NCBI RefSeq assembly: GCF_002127325.2
Contig: NC_035448.2
Coordinates: forward strand, 6,534,915-6,598,914
From: Helianthus annuus
Lineage: Eukaryota > Streptophyta > Magnoliopsida > Asterales > Asteraceae
Length of the DNA stretch: 64,000 bases
Reading direction: 5' to 3'
Part shown: positions 22,468-33,234 of the stretch, piece by piece
Layout: the number at the start of each line of letters is the position of its first letter
Position numbering within the stretch: position 1 is the stretch's first letter
Position numbers and translations under genes: made by a program
The notes under the pieces: model-generated
Told to the model about the DNA's origin: nothing
What the model saw: the letters and a program-made list of their open reading frames with translations, nothing else
The model's database searches: none

Positions 22468-22811
22468 TAGGGTGTAAACGAGTTGAGCGGCTCGTGAGTT
22501 ATTTGAGACCGACTTGCTTAAAGTTTTAATTGAGTTAATTTTAAACAAGTTCGAGCCCGTGCTCTACTTATTAAGTTCGAGCTGTTTTGCGAGATTAAAC
22601 GAGCATATTATTTAAATAACTTTTATTTAATATGTTTTTATAATAACTATCATTATATTTAATATTATGATAAAAATAACTAGACTATATATATACATAC
22701 AACTTAATTGATTAAATTATAAACGAGTCGAATTCAAGCTCAAGCCAAGTTAAACGAGCTAAACTTGAGTCTTTACAAGTCCGGGTTTAACTCGGTTTTT
22801 TACACCCCTTA
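22468..22811. mobile_element. hAT-like MITE (GGGTGTAAACGAG ends)
   Basis: Left end TAGGGTGTAAACGAG and right end inverse of AAGGGGTGTAAAAAACCGAG. The arms carry GAGCTCGAG-type motifs. The flanking duplication is weak. It belongs to the common plant group of short hAT elements beginning TAGGGGTG. Confidence 0.55.
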
Positions 22812-23065
22812 TTACGAGTTACGACCACTGCATTGATTTTTTAAATGGTAACCCAAATGTCTTGTTATAGAAAAAACGATTTGAAAGAGATATATATGTA
22901 CATGAATGCTATATGAAATTAAACACACGTTATTGTTTAGCTATAAAAATGAATTTGTTGATTTAACCTGCTATAAATGCAAAATCATGGAGAGAGAGAG
23001 AGATGGACCCATATGTCGGGTCACTTAATGTTTTAGATGGATATATGTTATGATAGTTGAATCTT
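22812..23065. other. Intergenic, no gene seen
   Basis: AT-rich sequence with a short GA microsatellite at about 22990-23003. Confidence 0.4.
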
Positions 23066-23403
23066 CTTTTCAACACTTGTTTTATTTTTTCGAAAGGCAA
23101 GGAACGGCATGTCAATCACTATGACACCGGACGTTGTGGTCAATGTCGACTACTTGATCGTCGCCAGTCCCTTAGCACTCCCTGATGTATGGAAACCCGA
23201 CCTCCACCCGCCCGAAGACACGATAGTGGAATAATCGGTAAAAACTCGCCTCCCATCCAAGTCGAACCGGTGCCACCCGTATTCACTCTTCACCTGGATG
23301 CGTAGAAAATAATGAAAAGAGTGGAAATCGAACATGAGTCACAAAGACCATCAATTCTTTCCCCAACCACTCCAACACTACCTTGCCTTTTCAACACTTA
23401 TTT
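23066..23403 (-). mobile_element. Second SINE type, minus strand, with target duplication
   Basis: Flanks CTTTTCAACACTTGTTT (from 23066) and CTTTTCAACACTTATTT (to 23403) form a 17-bp duplication with one mismatch. Read on the minus strand the body starts GCAAGGTAGTGTTGGAGTGG (A-box-like TGGTTGGGGAAAG), then a B-box-like ATGTTCGATTTCC, a GC-richer central part and an A-rich tail (complement of TTATTTTTT at about 23082). It differs from the 3.9-kb SINE family. Confidence 0.75.
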
Positions 23404-23583
23404 GGTTTAACAAGTTGGTCCGATCTTAAAACCTGTTTGGCTAGGAAATTGAGTAACAACAATTTTTCCTACCATCATATCATTAATTAGTTTCGTATAG
23501 TTTAGGAAAAACTCATTGTTTATTGTTTATATGTGTTTAATAAAGAAAAATAAAAGGGTTAGCAAAAGGGAGTAAAGTTCCCG

Positions 23584-23896
23584 TACAAATAACTTTAACG
23601 TATTAAACGTATGAATAGCATGAAAAAGGCAAAAAAAAAAAAAAAAAAAAAAAAAAAACGTCTTGTAGAGTAATTTTAATTAAGCGGCGCCCACCGCTGC
23701 TCTTATTTGCTTGTAGCGTAATTTTGATCTTATAAAGTAATTTTGATCTTTTAGAGTAATTTTGTAAAATGTTCTTGTAAAGTAATTTTGATCAAAAAAC
23801 TATACCTCACAAAAAAACTCCCAGAAAACCTAACACCCACCCCTCCAAAAAAAAAACATTCAGTTCGTACGTTTTATACGTTAAAGTTATTTGTAT
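23584..23896. mobile_element. MITE with ~33-bp terminal inverted repeats
   Basis: Left end TACAAATAACTTTAACGTAT and right end inverse (ATACGTTAAAGTTATTTGTA), continuing to AAACGTATGAA. The interior holds a 29-bp poly-A run (about 23629-23657) and several AGAGTAATTTT repeats. It has no coding capacity. Confidence 0.7.
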
Positions 23897-23978
23897 TTGA
23901 TCTTTTGTCTAGCTAAATGTATCTCCTAACATACTCCCCCTTCCACCTCACAACTCATGAGATGGACATTAATTTTTC

Positions 23979-24717
23979 AGTAAATTGCAGTTTTACCCCC
24001 TGTGGTTTAGGGGCGCCGACACCCCTACCCCTTATCACTGGCCAGACCCCTCTTTCATCTGTTAAGTTAATCGATTTAATGGATTTTAAAGGTTTTCCAC
24101 ATATTGTGATTAAGAGGTTTTTCATGTTCTTCCTGGTCGGAACTTTGTGTTTCATTGAAAACCCAGATCGTTGAGGGTAGTTCTTCACAGAGTTGAGTTG
24201 TGCTGTTTCCGTTAAGAGAGATCTTGGGGAAGTTCTTCACAGATCTGAATGCGTTGTTCTGGGCGTTGGATTTGTTACAGTTTTCGGTGACTAATCCTGC
24301 TGTTACTCAATTAAACTACAAATTATTGGTTATGTTAGAAAATATAATGAAATTACCTTACGATAAGTGGTGTTGTCTTCTTCAACGATCAAACCAGCTT
24401 TGATACAAAAGGCTTTTAAGACCTCGATGTTGTCGATGTTAGCGGCGATTATAGCTTTGAATCTGATTGTGAACCTGATTTTGAATATGATTTGATTGTA
24501 TATTAGATTTTTTTCAAATAAAAGAATAATATAATAAGAATCAGGGGCAAAAACGACTTTTCACCTTCTCATTAACAATCAAAGTAACATTGACTGGACA
24601 GAGGGTTATGGATTGACGCAATCAGGAAACGACCGGGGGTAAGACAACAGAATTTTGAAAATAAAGGATAAGGGTGTCAGCACCCCAAAACCACATAGAG
24701 TAAAATTGCAGTTTACT
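23979..24717. mobile_element. Non-autonomous DNA element with ~60-bp inverted ends
   Basis: Left AGTAAATTGCAGTTTTACCC continues GTGGTTTAGGGGCGCCGACACCCCTA. Right end is the inverse (AGTAAACTGCAATTTTACTC... GTGGTTTTGGGGTGCTGACACC). The interior (~600 bp) has short open frames without recognisable similarity. Flanks ATTAATTTT and ATTAACTTT may be a decayed 9-bp duplication. Confidence 0.65.
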
Positions 24718-24788
24718 ATTAACTTTTAATGATTGGTCTCCACCATTTTATAAAGGGACCTGCTAGATTTATCAACACCCAAAATAAA

Positions 24789-25121
24789 GAGTAAATTGCC
24801 AAAATTCTCCCAAAGGTTTGGGTATGTTTGTTAGTTTCATCCAAAACAACTTTTTGTATCATATTTGCCCTTCACTTTTGGGATTTTTTTTACCATTTTC
24901 ATCCAAACGTCTAATTTGATTTATTTTTTCTGTTAAACATTTGGATGAAAATGACAAAAAAAATCTCAAATCTCAGAGACGATTTTGGCAAAAACAAATT
25001 AAACGTGTGGATGGAAATAACAAAGAAAACCTAAAACTGAAGGGCAATATAGTACAAAAAAATTGTTTTTATGAAACTGGCAAAATGCCCGAACCTCAGG
25101 GACGATTTTGATAGTTTACTA
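24789..25121. mobile_element. Foldback MITE, Mutator-type
   Basis: Left GAGTAAATTGCCAAAATTCT and right GACGATTTTGATAGTTTACT are inverted. The interior is palindromic around TTTTCTGTTAAACATTTGG. Perfect 9-bp duplication CAAAATAAA at 24780-24788 and 25122-25130. Confidence 0.8.
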
Positions 25122-25143
25122 CAAAATAAATTAAGAAAATATA

Positions 25144-25505
25144 AGACTATACGGTGTGGAGGGCTTGAAAATGACGCGTTATTCGACACGTGGATGACAC
25201 GTAAGCACGCGTCAAAAAGTGGCGTGGTACCAAAAAGCGCAGTGTGAGATGGGGCGTGGAAGGGTGGCGTGGTGGGACATGTGGCATACACGTTTTATAA
25301 TTATTTTCAATTTAAAAAACAAAGAAAATCAATAAAAACCCCACCACCCAATGAGAAGCCTCCACACCACATGTCACCAAACCTCCATGCCGGTGGAAAA
25401 CATGTCGCTCTTCCCTCCGCGGCAGCCTAAACGCCAACAACATAGTGGTGTAGTGGCGTAGTTAAGGCATCCACGGCAAAAACCACGCCCCTCACCGTAT
25501 GGTCT
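25144..25505. mobile_element. GC-rich MITE at the head of the tandem array
   Basis: Left AGACTATACGGTGTGG and right inverse of AGACCATACGGTGAGG. The interior is rich in GGCGTGG/CCACGCC. Its right half is carried into every unit of the downstream array, and another partial copy lies near 12.7 kb. The PIF/Harbinger or MULE class was not decided. Confidence 0.6.
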
Positions 25506-28500
25506 AAACGCGGGTTGGTTAATGGTAATTGAAGTGAGACCCAAAGACCATCATGCGACCCTATTTTTTTGTCGAGTTTAAAGGGGGGCCTTGTTTTATA
25601 TATTTGGGAGCAATTCATACGACACGTGCATGTTCTAGATAAGTTGAATGGCGGGGTTAGTGTAAAAATGAGTGGTTTTGTGAAAAGTGTTTTAAGCCCT
25701 TAGATCTTGTAGTTAATGGTTGAGATCAAGAAAGGCTTAAAATTTAAATTATGTTTTATTTTTTAGACTAATTTGGCTAGATTAAGGGTAATAGTGTCTT
25801 TTTATATTGTATATTTAAATAAAGAAATTGCCATCAACTTTAATGCCGTGCAAGTTTCACCCATCTTTTTTTAACGTCAATAACTTTTTATACGTAATGT
25901 TTTTTAAAAAATAAATTACACCGTAATAACGAGTTTTTTTTATCTTTAATATGGGTACCATATTGTTATATTTATATAGATAAAAAAATTACGTACAGCA
26001 CGAAGACTACTGGAATGCAGGTTTAAAACACATCATGAAGAACATATACTAGAATGCAGGTGTAAAACACCATGAATGCAAGTGTAAATGCGGGTTTAAA
26101 ACACCATACGAAGAACACATACTGGACTGCAGGTTTAAAACACCATACGAAGAACACATACTGGACTGCAGGTTTAAAACACCATGAATCTAGGTTTAAA
26201 ACACAACACAATAGATTTTCGCACAGAACAGAAAAGAAACCGTATTACAATGATGATGATAACTTCTTGTAATCTTAAAGATTTATACGAGATGACAAAT
26301 AAATCATAGATTCTTAAAGAATCTTTTAAAAAAACAAATCGGAATCCTAAAATAACTCCGAGGCGATTATGAGAATATTTATCATTTAATTGAATTATTT
26401 AGTAAATTACTTTTTTACCCTTTTGAATTAATATAACTCAATGACACATGTCAGCTCCACAATATATCTCACACTACTCACACTCAAGCCTCTTTTTATA
26501 GGATCCTCAATCTGTATAATGAAAAAAAATCTATCACCAAATGAGAAGCCTCCACACCACATATCACCTAACCTCATGCTGGTGGAAAACATGCTGCCTT
26601 TCCTCCATGTCAGCCTAAACGCCAACAACAGGGTGGTGTAGTTGTGTGGTTAGGGCCTCCACGGCAAAAACACGCCCCTCACCGTATGGTATAAAAGCGG
26701 TTTGGTTAATGGTAATTGAGGTGAGACCCAAAGACCATCATGCGACCCTATTTTTTTGTCGAGTTTAAAGGGGGGCCTTGTTTTATATATTTGGGAGCAA
26801 TTCATACGACACGTGCATGTTCTTGATAAGTTGAATGGCGGGGTTAGTGTAAAAATGAGTGGTTTTGTGAGAAGTGTTTTAAGCCCTTAGATCTTGTAGA
26901 TAATGATTAAGATCAAGAAAGGCTTAAAATTTAAATTATGTTTTATTTTTTTTTAGACTAATTTGGCTAGATTAGGGGTAATAGTGTCTTTTTATATTGT
27001 ATATTTAAATAAAGAAATTGCCATCAACTTTAATGCACGTGCAAGTTCCACCCATCTTTTTTAGCGTCAATAACTTTGTATACGTAACGTTTTTAAAAAA
27101 TAAATTACACCATAATAATGAGTTTTTTTATCTTTAATATGAGTACCATATTGTTATATTTATATAGATAAAAAAATTACGTATAGCACGAAGCCTACTG
27201 GAATGCATGTTTAAAACACTATATGAATAACATATACTAGAATGCAGGGGTAAAACACCATGAATGCAAGTGTAAATGCGGGTTTAAAACACCATGCAAA
27301 TAACATACGAAGAACACATACTGTACTGCAGGTTTAAAACACCATACGAAGAACATACGAAGAACACATGCTGGACTGCAGGTTTAAAACACCATGAATG
27401 TAGGTTTAAAACACCACACAATATATTTTCGCATAGAACAGAAAAGAAACCGTATTACAATGATGATGATAACTTCTTGTAATCTTAAAGATTTATACAG
27501 ATGACAAATAAATCACAGATTCTTAAAGAATCTTTAAAAAAACAAATCGGAATCCGTAAATAACTCCCAGGCGATTATCGGAATATTTATCATTTAATTG
27601 AATTATTGAGTAAATTACTTTTTTACCCTTTTGAATTAATATAACTCAATGACACATGTCAGCCCCACAATATATCTCACACTACTCACACTCAAGCCTC
27701 TTTTTATAGGATCCTCAATCTGTATAATGAAAAAAAAATCTATCACCCAATGAGAAGTCTCCACACCACACATCACCTAACCTCATGCTGGTGGAAAACA
27801 TGTCGCCCTTCCCTCCATGTCAGCCTAAACGCTAACAACATGGTGGTGTAGTGGTGTGGTTAGGGCCTCCACGGCAAAAACCACGGCCCTCACCGTATGG
27901 TCTAAAAGCGGGTTGGTTAATGGTAATTGAGGTGAGACCCAAAGACCATCATGCGACCCTATTTTTTGTCGAGTTTAAAGGGGGGCCTTGTTTTATATAT
28001 TTGGGAGCAATTCATACGACACGTGCATGTTCTAGATAAGTTGAATGGCGGGGTTAGTGTAAAAATGAGTGGTTTTGTGAGAAGTGTTTTAAGCCCTTAG
28101 ATCTTGTAGTTAATGGTTGAGATCAAGAAAGGCTTAAAATTTAAATTATGTTTTATTTTTTAGACTAATTTGGCTAGATTAGGAGTAATGGTGTCTTTTT
28201 ATATTGTATATTTAAATAAAGATATTGCCATCAACTTTAATGCACGTGCAAGTTCCACCCATCTTTTTTTAACATCAATAACACTTTTATACGTAACGTT
28301 TTTAAAAAAATAAATTACACCATAATAACGAGTTTTTTTATCTTTAATATGAGTACCATATTGTTATATTTATAGAGATAAAAAAAATTACGTATAGCAC
28401 AAATCCTACTGGAATGCAGGTTTAAAACACTATATGAAGAACATATACTAGAATGCAGGTGTAAAACACCATGAATGCAAGTTTAAATGCGGGTTTAAAG

Positions 28501-29013
28501 AACCATGCGAAGAACATACGAAGAACACATACTGGACTGCAGGTTTAAAATACCATGAATGTAGGTTTAAAACACCACACAATAGATTTTCGCACAGAAC
28601 AGAAAAGAAACCGTATTACAATGATGATGATAACTTCTTGTAATCTTGAAAATTTATACGAGATGACAAATAAATCATAGATTCTTAAAGAATCTTTAAA
28701 AAAACAAATCGGAATCCTAAAATAACTCCCAGGCGATTATGGGAATATTTATCATTTAATTGAATTATTGAGTAAATTACTTTTTTACCCTTTTGAATTA
28801 ATATAACTCAATGACACATGTCAGCCCCACAATATTTCTCACACTACTCATACTCAAGCATATTTTTATAGGATCCTCAATCTGTATAATGAAAAAAAAA
28901 ACTATCACCCAATGAGAAGCCTCCACACCACACATCACCTAACCTCATGCTGGTGGAAAACATGCTGCCCTTCCCTCCATGTCAACCTAAACGCCAACAA
29001 CAGGGTGGTGTAG
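25345..29013. repeat. Tandem array of a ~1.15-1.21-kb unit (three full copies plus partial)
   Basis: The marker ATGAGAAGCCTCCACACCAC begins at 25351, 26541, 27750 and 28902, so unit lengths are about 1,190, 1,209 and 1,152 bp. Units share the MITE right half, a GGGGGGCCTTGTTTTATATA stretch, and a nested array of GCAGGTTTAAAACACCATA subunits (26008-26200, 27195-27420, 28405-28580) whose copy number differs between units. No protein gene is supported. Short open frames in the GTTTAAAACACC array are by-products of the repeat. The fourth unit is cut at about 29013 by retrotransposon A. Confidence 0.88.
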
Positions 29014-30372
29014 TATAACAACCCTCCTAAAATATTTCCAACACTCCAATAATATTTAGAATGTCCCTATACGTCCTAAAATGCACCTCGTATACGAAAA
29101 CCGGTCCCAAAATACCTTTATATAATTAAAAATAAAATAAAAACAATTATTTAAGTCTATCGCGGGACGCGACAGACTACACGTGAAGCCTACGTGGGGC
29201 GCGACAGCCTGGCTACGCAGCCTCACCCTGAGCTGCCACGTGGCAGCCTCGTGTCGAGTCTAGTATCCGAATCAGCAACCCTAGGGCCTACCCTAGTTGG
29301 CGTCGCGGGCCGCGAAGCCCTCTTTGGTTTCCGTCACGGGGCGCGACAAGGTCGTGGATCAGCCCTATAAATAGAGTCGAGGTGCTCAATTCACAAACCG
29401 TTCATCACACAACTTTCTCTCTAAATTTCTTGTAGTACAAGTAATTCACGGGCATTATACCCACTAAAATAACGAAGTTCTGCCTCGTTGTAAGTATCAT
29501 AACCCCCGGTTACGTATTAGATACTCTGCCTGATTGATCTAGCGCTCCGTAACGGCTGTTGAGGCTCTGCCCGGCGTAGTCGTTGGAGTTATGTATCGGG
29601 GAGGGTATACCTAATGTAAAATTGGGTTATTATACTAACGCATGTGTATTATTTAAAATTTATAGATTATAGCCTGGAAGCCACAGGAAATTACCTAAAG
29701 TAGCAATGTGAGTAATCTCCTTTTTCTAAACCTTTTTGCAAACTGTTTTTTACATAACTTTAAATATTTAAATTATAAATAACAGTTATTGAGTCTTTGT
29801 AATTCTTCAATTACTGCCGTATGTTGAGGTTTTGTATACAAAATGTGGAACACGTTACCATTGGACAACGAGATAGCCAATGTGTAATATGACCCACCAG
29901 TCAGGATTGACAGTACTGAATGAGTAATTGTGTAGAAATAAACATTGTAATCGCTCTCAATACTGTGAAATGATAAAACTCTTCTTGATTAAATTGGGAT
30001 TCACTCACCAGTATTTCCCACTGACAAAATGTTTTTAAACGCGTTTCAGGTAACAAAATGTGAAAAGCCAACTAGAAGCCAGCTGGACAGCACTGGAGGC
30101 TCGGAAAAGTGGCTATAAAAGTTACGTAAATAAAGAAGATGTTTTATTTCAATAAAATAGGGTTTATCCCTATAAACTTGTTTGTAACAAAAAAAACTTG
30201 GATTTTATCCCAACATAATTATTATAAAATGTGGTTTTTACTCTGATAAAATATTTCTTAACTACGGTCCTGATGAAATTTCCGCTGCCAAAAAATAATA
30301 AACACCGATACCACCATCTCTAAGTAGGCCGCGGCCGCCCGCCTCCCGAGGCAGGGGTCGGGGGTTGCGACA
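29014..30372 (+). mobile_element. 5' LTR of Ty3/gypsy element A
   Basis: Begins TATAACAACCCTCC (probably decayed from TGTAACAACC) and ends GGGGTTGCGACA, followed 5 bp later by a primer-binding site. It contains a TATA box (TATAAATA, about 29366) ~1 kb before the LTR end. It also contains several GC-rich motifs of the form GCGGGACGCGACAG and GGGGCGCGACA (29160-29350). The matching 3' LTR lies beyond the window because elements B and C are inserted inside A. Confidence 0.75.
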
Positions 30373-30377
30373 GAAAG

Positions 30378-30389
30378 TGGTATCAGAGC
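30378..30389 (+). promoter_or_regulatory. Primer-binding site of element A (tRNA-iMet type)
   Basis: TGGTATCAGAGC complements the 3' end of plant initiator tRNA-Met. It sits 5 bp after the 5' LTR. Confidence 0.88.
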
Positions 30390-30522
30390 TACAACCACTG
30401 ATTTCAGCCATAGAAGTGTTCGGGTGACACCAAACTCTTATCTTTTATGTTTGGAAATTATCTACGGGATTATGTGCGCATATTATTGATTTGTGTTATT
30501 TGACAATTTGTTAGTTTACAGT

Positions 30523-31233
30523 ATGAGTGACCAAGGACCTTCGGATGCTTACCATCAGTTATCCAACTCTCCTAGGGATGAAGGAACTTCTTCCCAGCCT
30601 ACCCCCTCGGGGTATTCGGCTGACACCGAAGAAGGGATTTTCGTATTCAAAGCACAATCTGAAGAGCCATTCCCTCACAAAAAGAGATGATGGTTCAGCA
30701 GAGGAGCTCATGAGCGTAGAAAAAGAATGAGAAAACTTCAGCAGCAGCGAGCTTTAGCAGCCGCCAATAGAGAAATGAATGCTCAAACTCATGATATACT
30801 TAATAGGAGATTAGCAAATTTTCATATCTTAGCTACAACAGCTGCAGACCCGAATTTGGAACAACTCATAGCACACCAGCCGTTACCACTATTTCCCACA
30901 CAACCTATGGAAATTGAGCCAAACCCAATAGACCAAATTTCAGCACCCGCTTTTCACCCAGCTGAAATCCCAAGTGTCCCAGCACCACATCCCCTAGACT
31001 ATGACCCATGGTTTGACGACCACAGGGATTACCAGCAACTTTACCCAATAGAGGAATCCATGCAAAACCCAGTAGCACCCTATCCCAAGCTGGACCCTCT
31101 GGATCCATATTGGGATAATGACCAGTACATCAGAGAAATCCTAGAGAACCCTTACCCACACAAAGAACCGATGCCCCAGTTTCCTGACCCAATACTAGCA
31201 CCAACCCCACCCATGAGTACTGAGAATGTGTAA
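30523..31233 (+). pseudogene. Upstream proline-rich ORF of element A
   Basis: A first frame starts MSDQGPSDAYHQLSNS and ends at 30690. A second frame continues from 30727 (MRKLQQQRALAAANREMNAQ) to a stop at 31233, so one frameshift or short loss separates them. The second part has a possible coiled coil, then a Pro/Tyr/Asp-rich tail (HPLDYDPWFDDHRDYQQLYP). It resembles the variable N-terminal part of gag in related elements but stands as a separate ORF, 400 bp before the gag start. Function unknown. Confidence 0.5.
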
Positions 31234-31639
31234 GAAATCTGAACTTTGGTGAAGAGTTGTTAGACGAAAGTGAAAGGATAAGACAGATAAGTGAAAGGCT
31301 CGTCTGGAAATGAATCAAGAAATAATACTAATATATATATATATACATATATATATGTATATATATGTGTGTGTGTGTGTATGTGTGTGTGTGTTTGTAT
31401 GTTGAAAAAAAATAATTAAATAAATATATACGTATATCCCCTAAAAATTGATAATAGCTACGGATGCATACTAGTATTGTACTTTAGATTTCAGTTCCAG
31501 TTTGTAGTAGACGCATATATATATAAAATAGAGTAAAGGAAGCAATGTTTGACGATTTTGATCAAAATGCTTGTTGTGTGATTGGTCGCATTGGATATTG
31601 TCTTGAGATATTAATATGTGGTAAATGTTTATGATTCAG
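31234..31639. other. Spacer in element A with TA/TG microsatellite
   Basis: No frame is kept. A (TA)n(TG)n run lies at 31330-31400. The spacer separates the proline-rich ORF from gag. Confidence 0.5.
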
Positions 31640-32740
31640 ATGGACAACGAAGTGAATCAAGAAAATCCAAATAACGATAATAACGGAAACCAAGTAGATA
31701 ACAGTGCCATCCAACACATAGTGGCACAAGGGATTTTAGACGCAATGCCATATATTATCAAAACGAAGGAAGCGGAAAATAATAAAAGTAATAGTGGAAG
31801 TAAACGACTACCTACTGAACCCAATCACAGCGTAAACAATGGACCCTTACTTCAATTGCCAATTCCAAAAAGAAGAAGAACCATGTCTTATGGTTGCTCT
31901 TACAAAGAATTCTGGTCCTGTAAACCAATAGAATTCTCTGGAAATGAGGGAGCCATTGCAGTTCTACGCTGGATAGAAAAGACTGAGGCAGTCTTAAAAA
32001 TAAGCAAGTGCATAGAAGAGGATAAGATACTGTTTGCTTCCAATTTGTTTAAGAACTCAGCTTTAGAATGGTGGAACACTATCCTCCAGTCTAGGGGTAG
32101 TGACAGAACCTATAATATGGAATGGAATGAGTTTAAGAATATGGTTGAAAGGAAATTTTGTCCTCCCAATGAAAAGGAACAGATAGCTAATAAATTCTTA
32201 ACCCTTAGAATGATTGGAGTAGACAGCAAGGGTTACACTACTACATTCTTTGAATATGCTAGAATAGTGCCAACCCTAGCATCACCAAAACCAGTATTAA
32301 TCTCTTGTTACATTTGGGGATTAATCAGTGAAATTAGACATGTAGTCAAGGCAGCTAGACCCCAAACTATAGAAGAAGCTGTAGAACTAGCAAATACCTT
32401 AACTAATGAACTGGTACGTACACAAGAAGAAAACCAGAGGAAAAACCTAGCTCAAAAGCTTACCCAAGAACTTTGCTATGGAAATTCCAATCGTGGGAAG
32501 AATATAGGTTCTACTTCTACACCTTACTGCAAGTATTGCAAAAGGAAGCATTCTGGAAGATGCACCATATACTATAATTTCTGCAAAATATCTGGACACA
32601 AGGAAGAAGACTGCAGGAAGAAACCTAACAATAGGACATGCTACAATTGTGGAGAATAAGGTCATATCAAGCCAAACTGTCCGAAACTAGCTCCAGCCAT
32701 GAACAACAAGACTACTAGAATGCTAGAGCTTTTGTTCTGA
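31640..32740 (+). pseudogene. Gag of element A
   Basis: Starts MDNEVNQENPN. A retrotransposon gag domain is clear (FWSCKPIEFSGNEGAIAVLRW, ALEWWNTILQSRG, EWNEFKNMVERKFCP). Two zinc knuckles follow, including CYNCGE-stop-GHIKPNC, where TAA at 32657 replaces the usual codon inside the last CCHC finger. The frame is lost at about 32715, before protease. Gag would form the particle; this copy cannot make a full one. Confidence 0.82.
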
Positions 32741-33234
32741 CTGCAGAAGAAGCCAATATGATTCCGGGCGTGACAGCCGGTACGTTTTTAGTTAATAATG
32801 TTTTTGCTAAAGTATTATTTGAATCTGGTGCGAACCAAAGTTTTATTAATACTTCATTTTGCAAACTTCTCAATCAACCATTAACTAAACTCCCTTAAGA
32901 ATGTCTAGTAGAAACAGCAAATGGAGAATCCATTAAGATTTCTGAAATCTTGCAGGGAGCAAGAATAGAAATTTTAAATCAAAAGTTTATTGCAAATCTT
33001 TACCCAATGAATCTGGCAGGATTTGATGTTGTATTAGGAATGGATTGGTTAATAGCCAATAAAGCCAGTATTCTATGTGATCAAAAATCAATCCAAGTAA
33101 ATTCACCAAAAGGTGAAAAGATCACAATTAAAGGAGATAAGCCATTTAGATCCACAAAATTCATCTCTGTAATAAAAACAGCAAGTTGTGCAAGAAAAGG
33201 GTCACTAGTGTATATGATTTCTGTAATCATTAAC
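32741..33234 (+). pseudogene. Protease region of element A
   Basis: Reads TAGTFLVNNVFAKVLFESGA, with the aspartic protease motif changed from DSGA to ESGA, so the catalytic Asp is lost. A TAA stop follows at about 32897 (KLP-stop-ECLVETANG). Then comes LAGFDVVLGMDWLIANKA, the conserved second part. The frame runs into element B at 33235 and continues at 44704. Confidence 0.78.

Noticed and set aside
26008..26200. CRISPR-like direct repeats
   Set aside because: A eukaryotic tandem minisatellite with no unique spacers of constant size.
26072..27482. Open frames repeating AGLKHHTKNTYW
   Set aside because: They follow the GTTTAAAACACC tandem repeats and are not conserved between array units.
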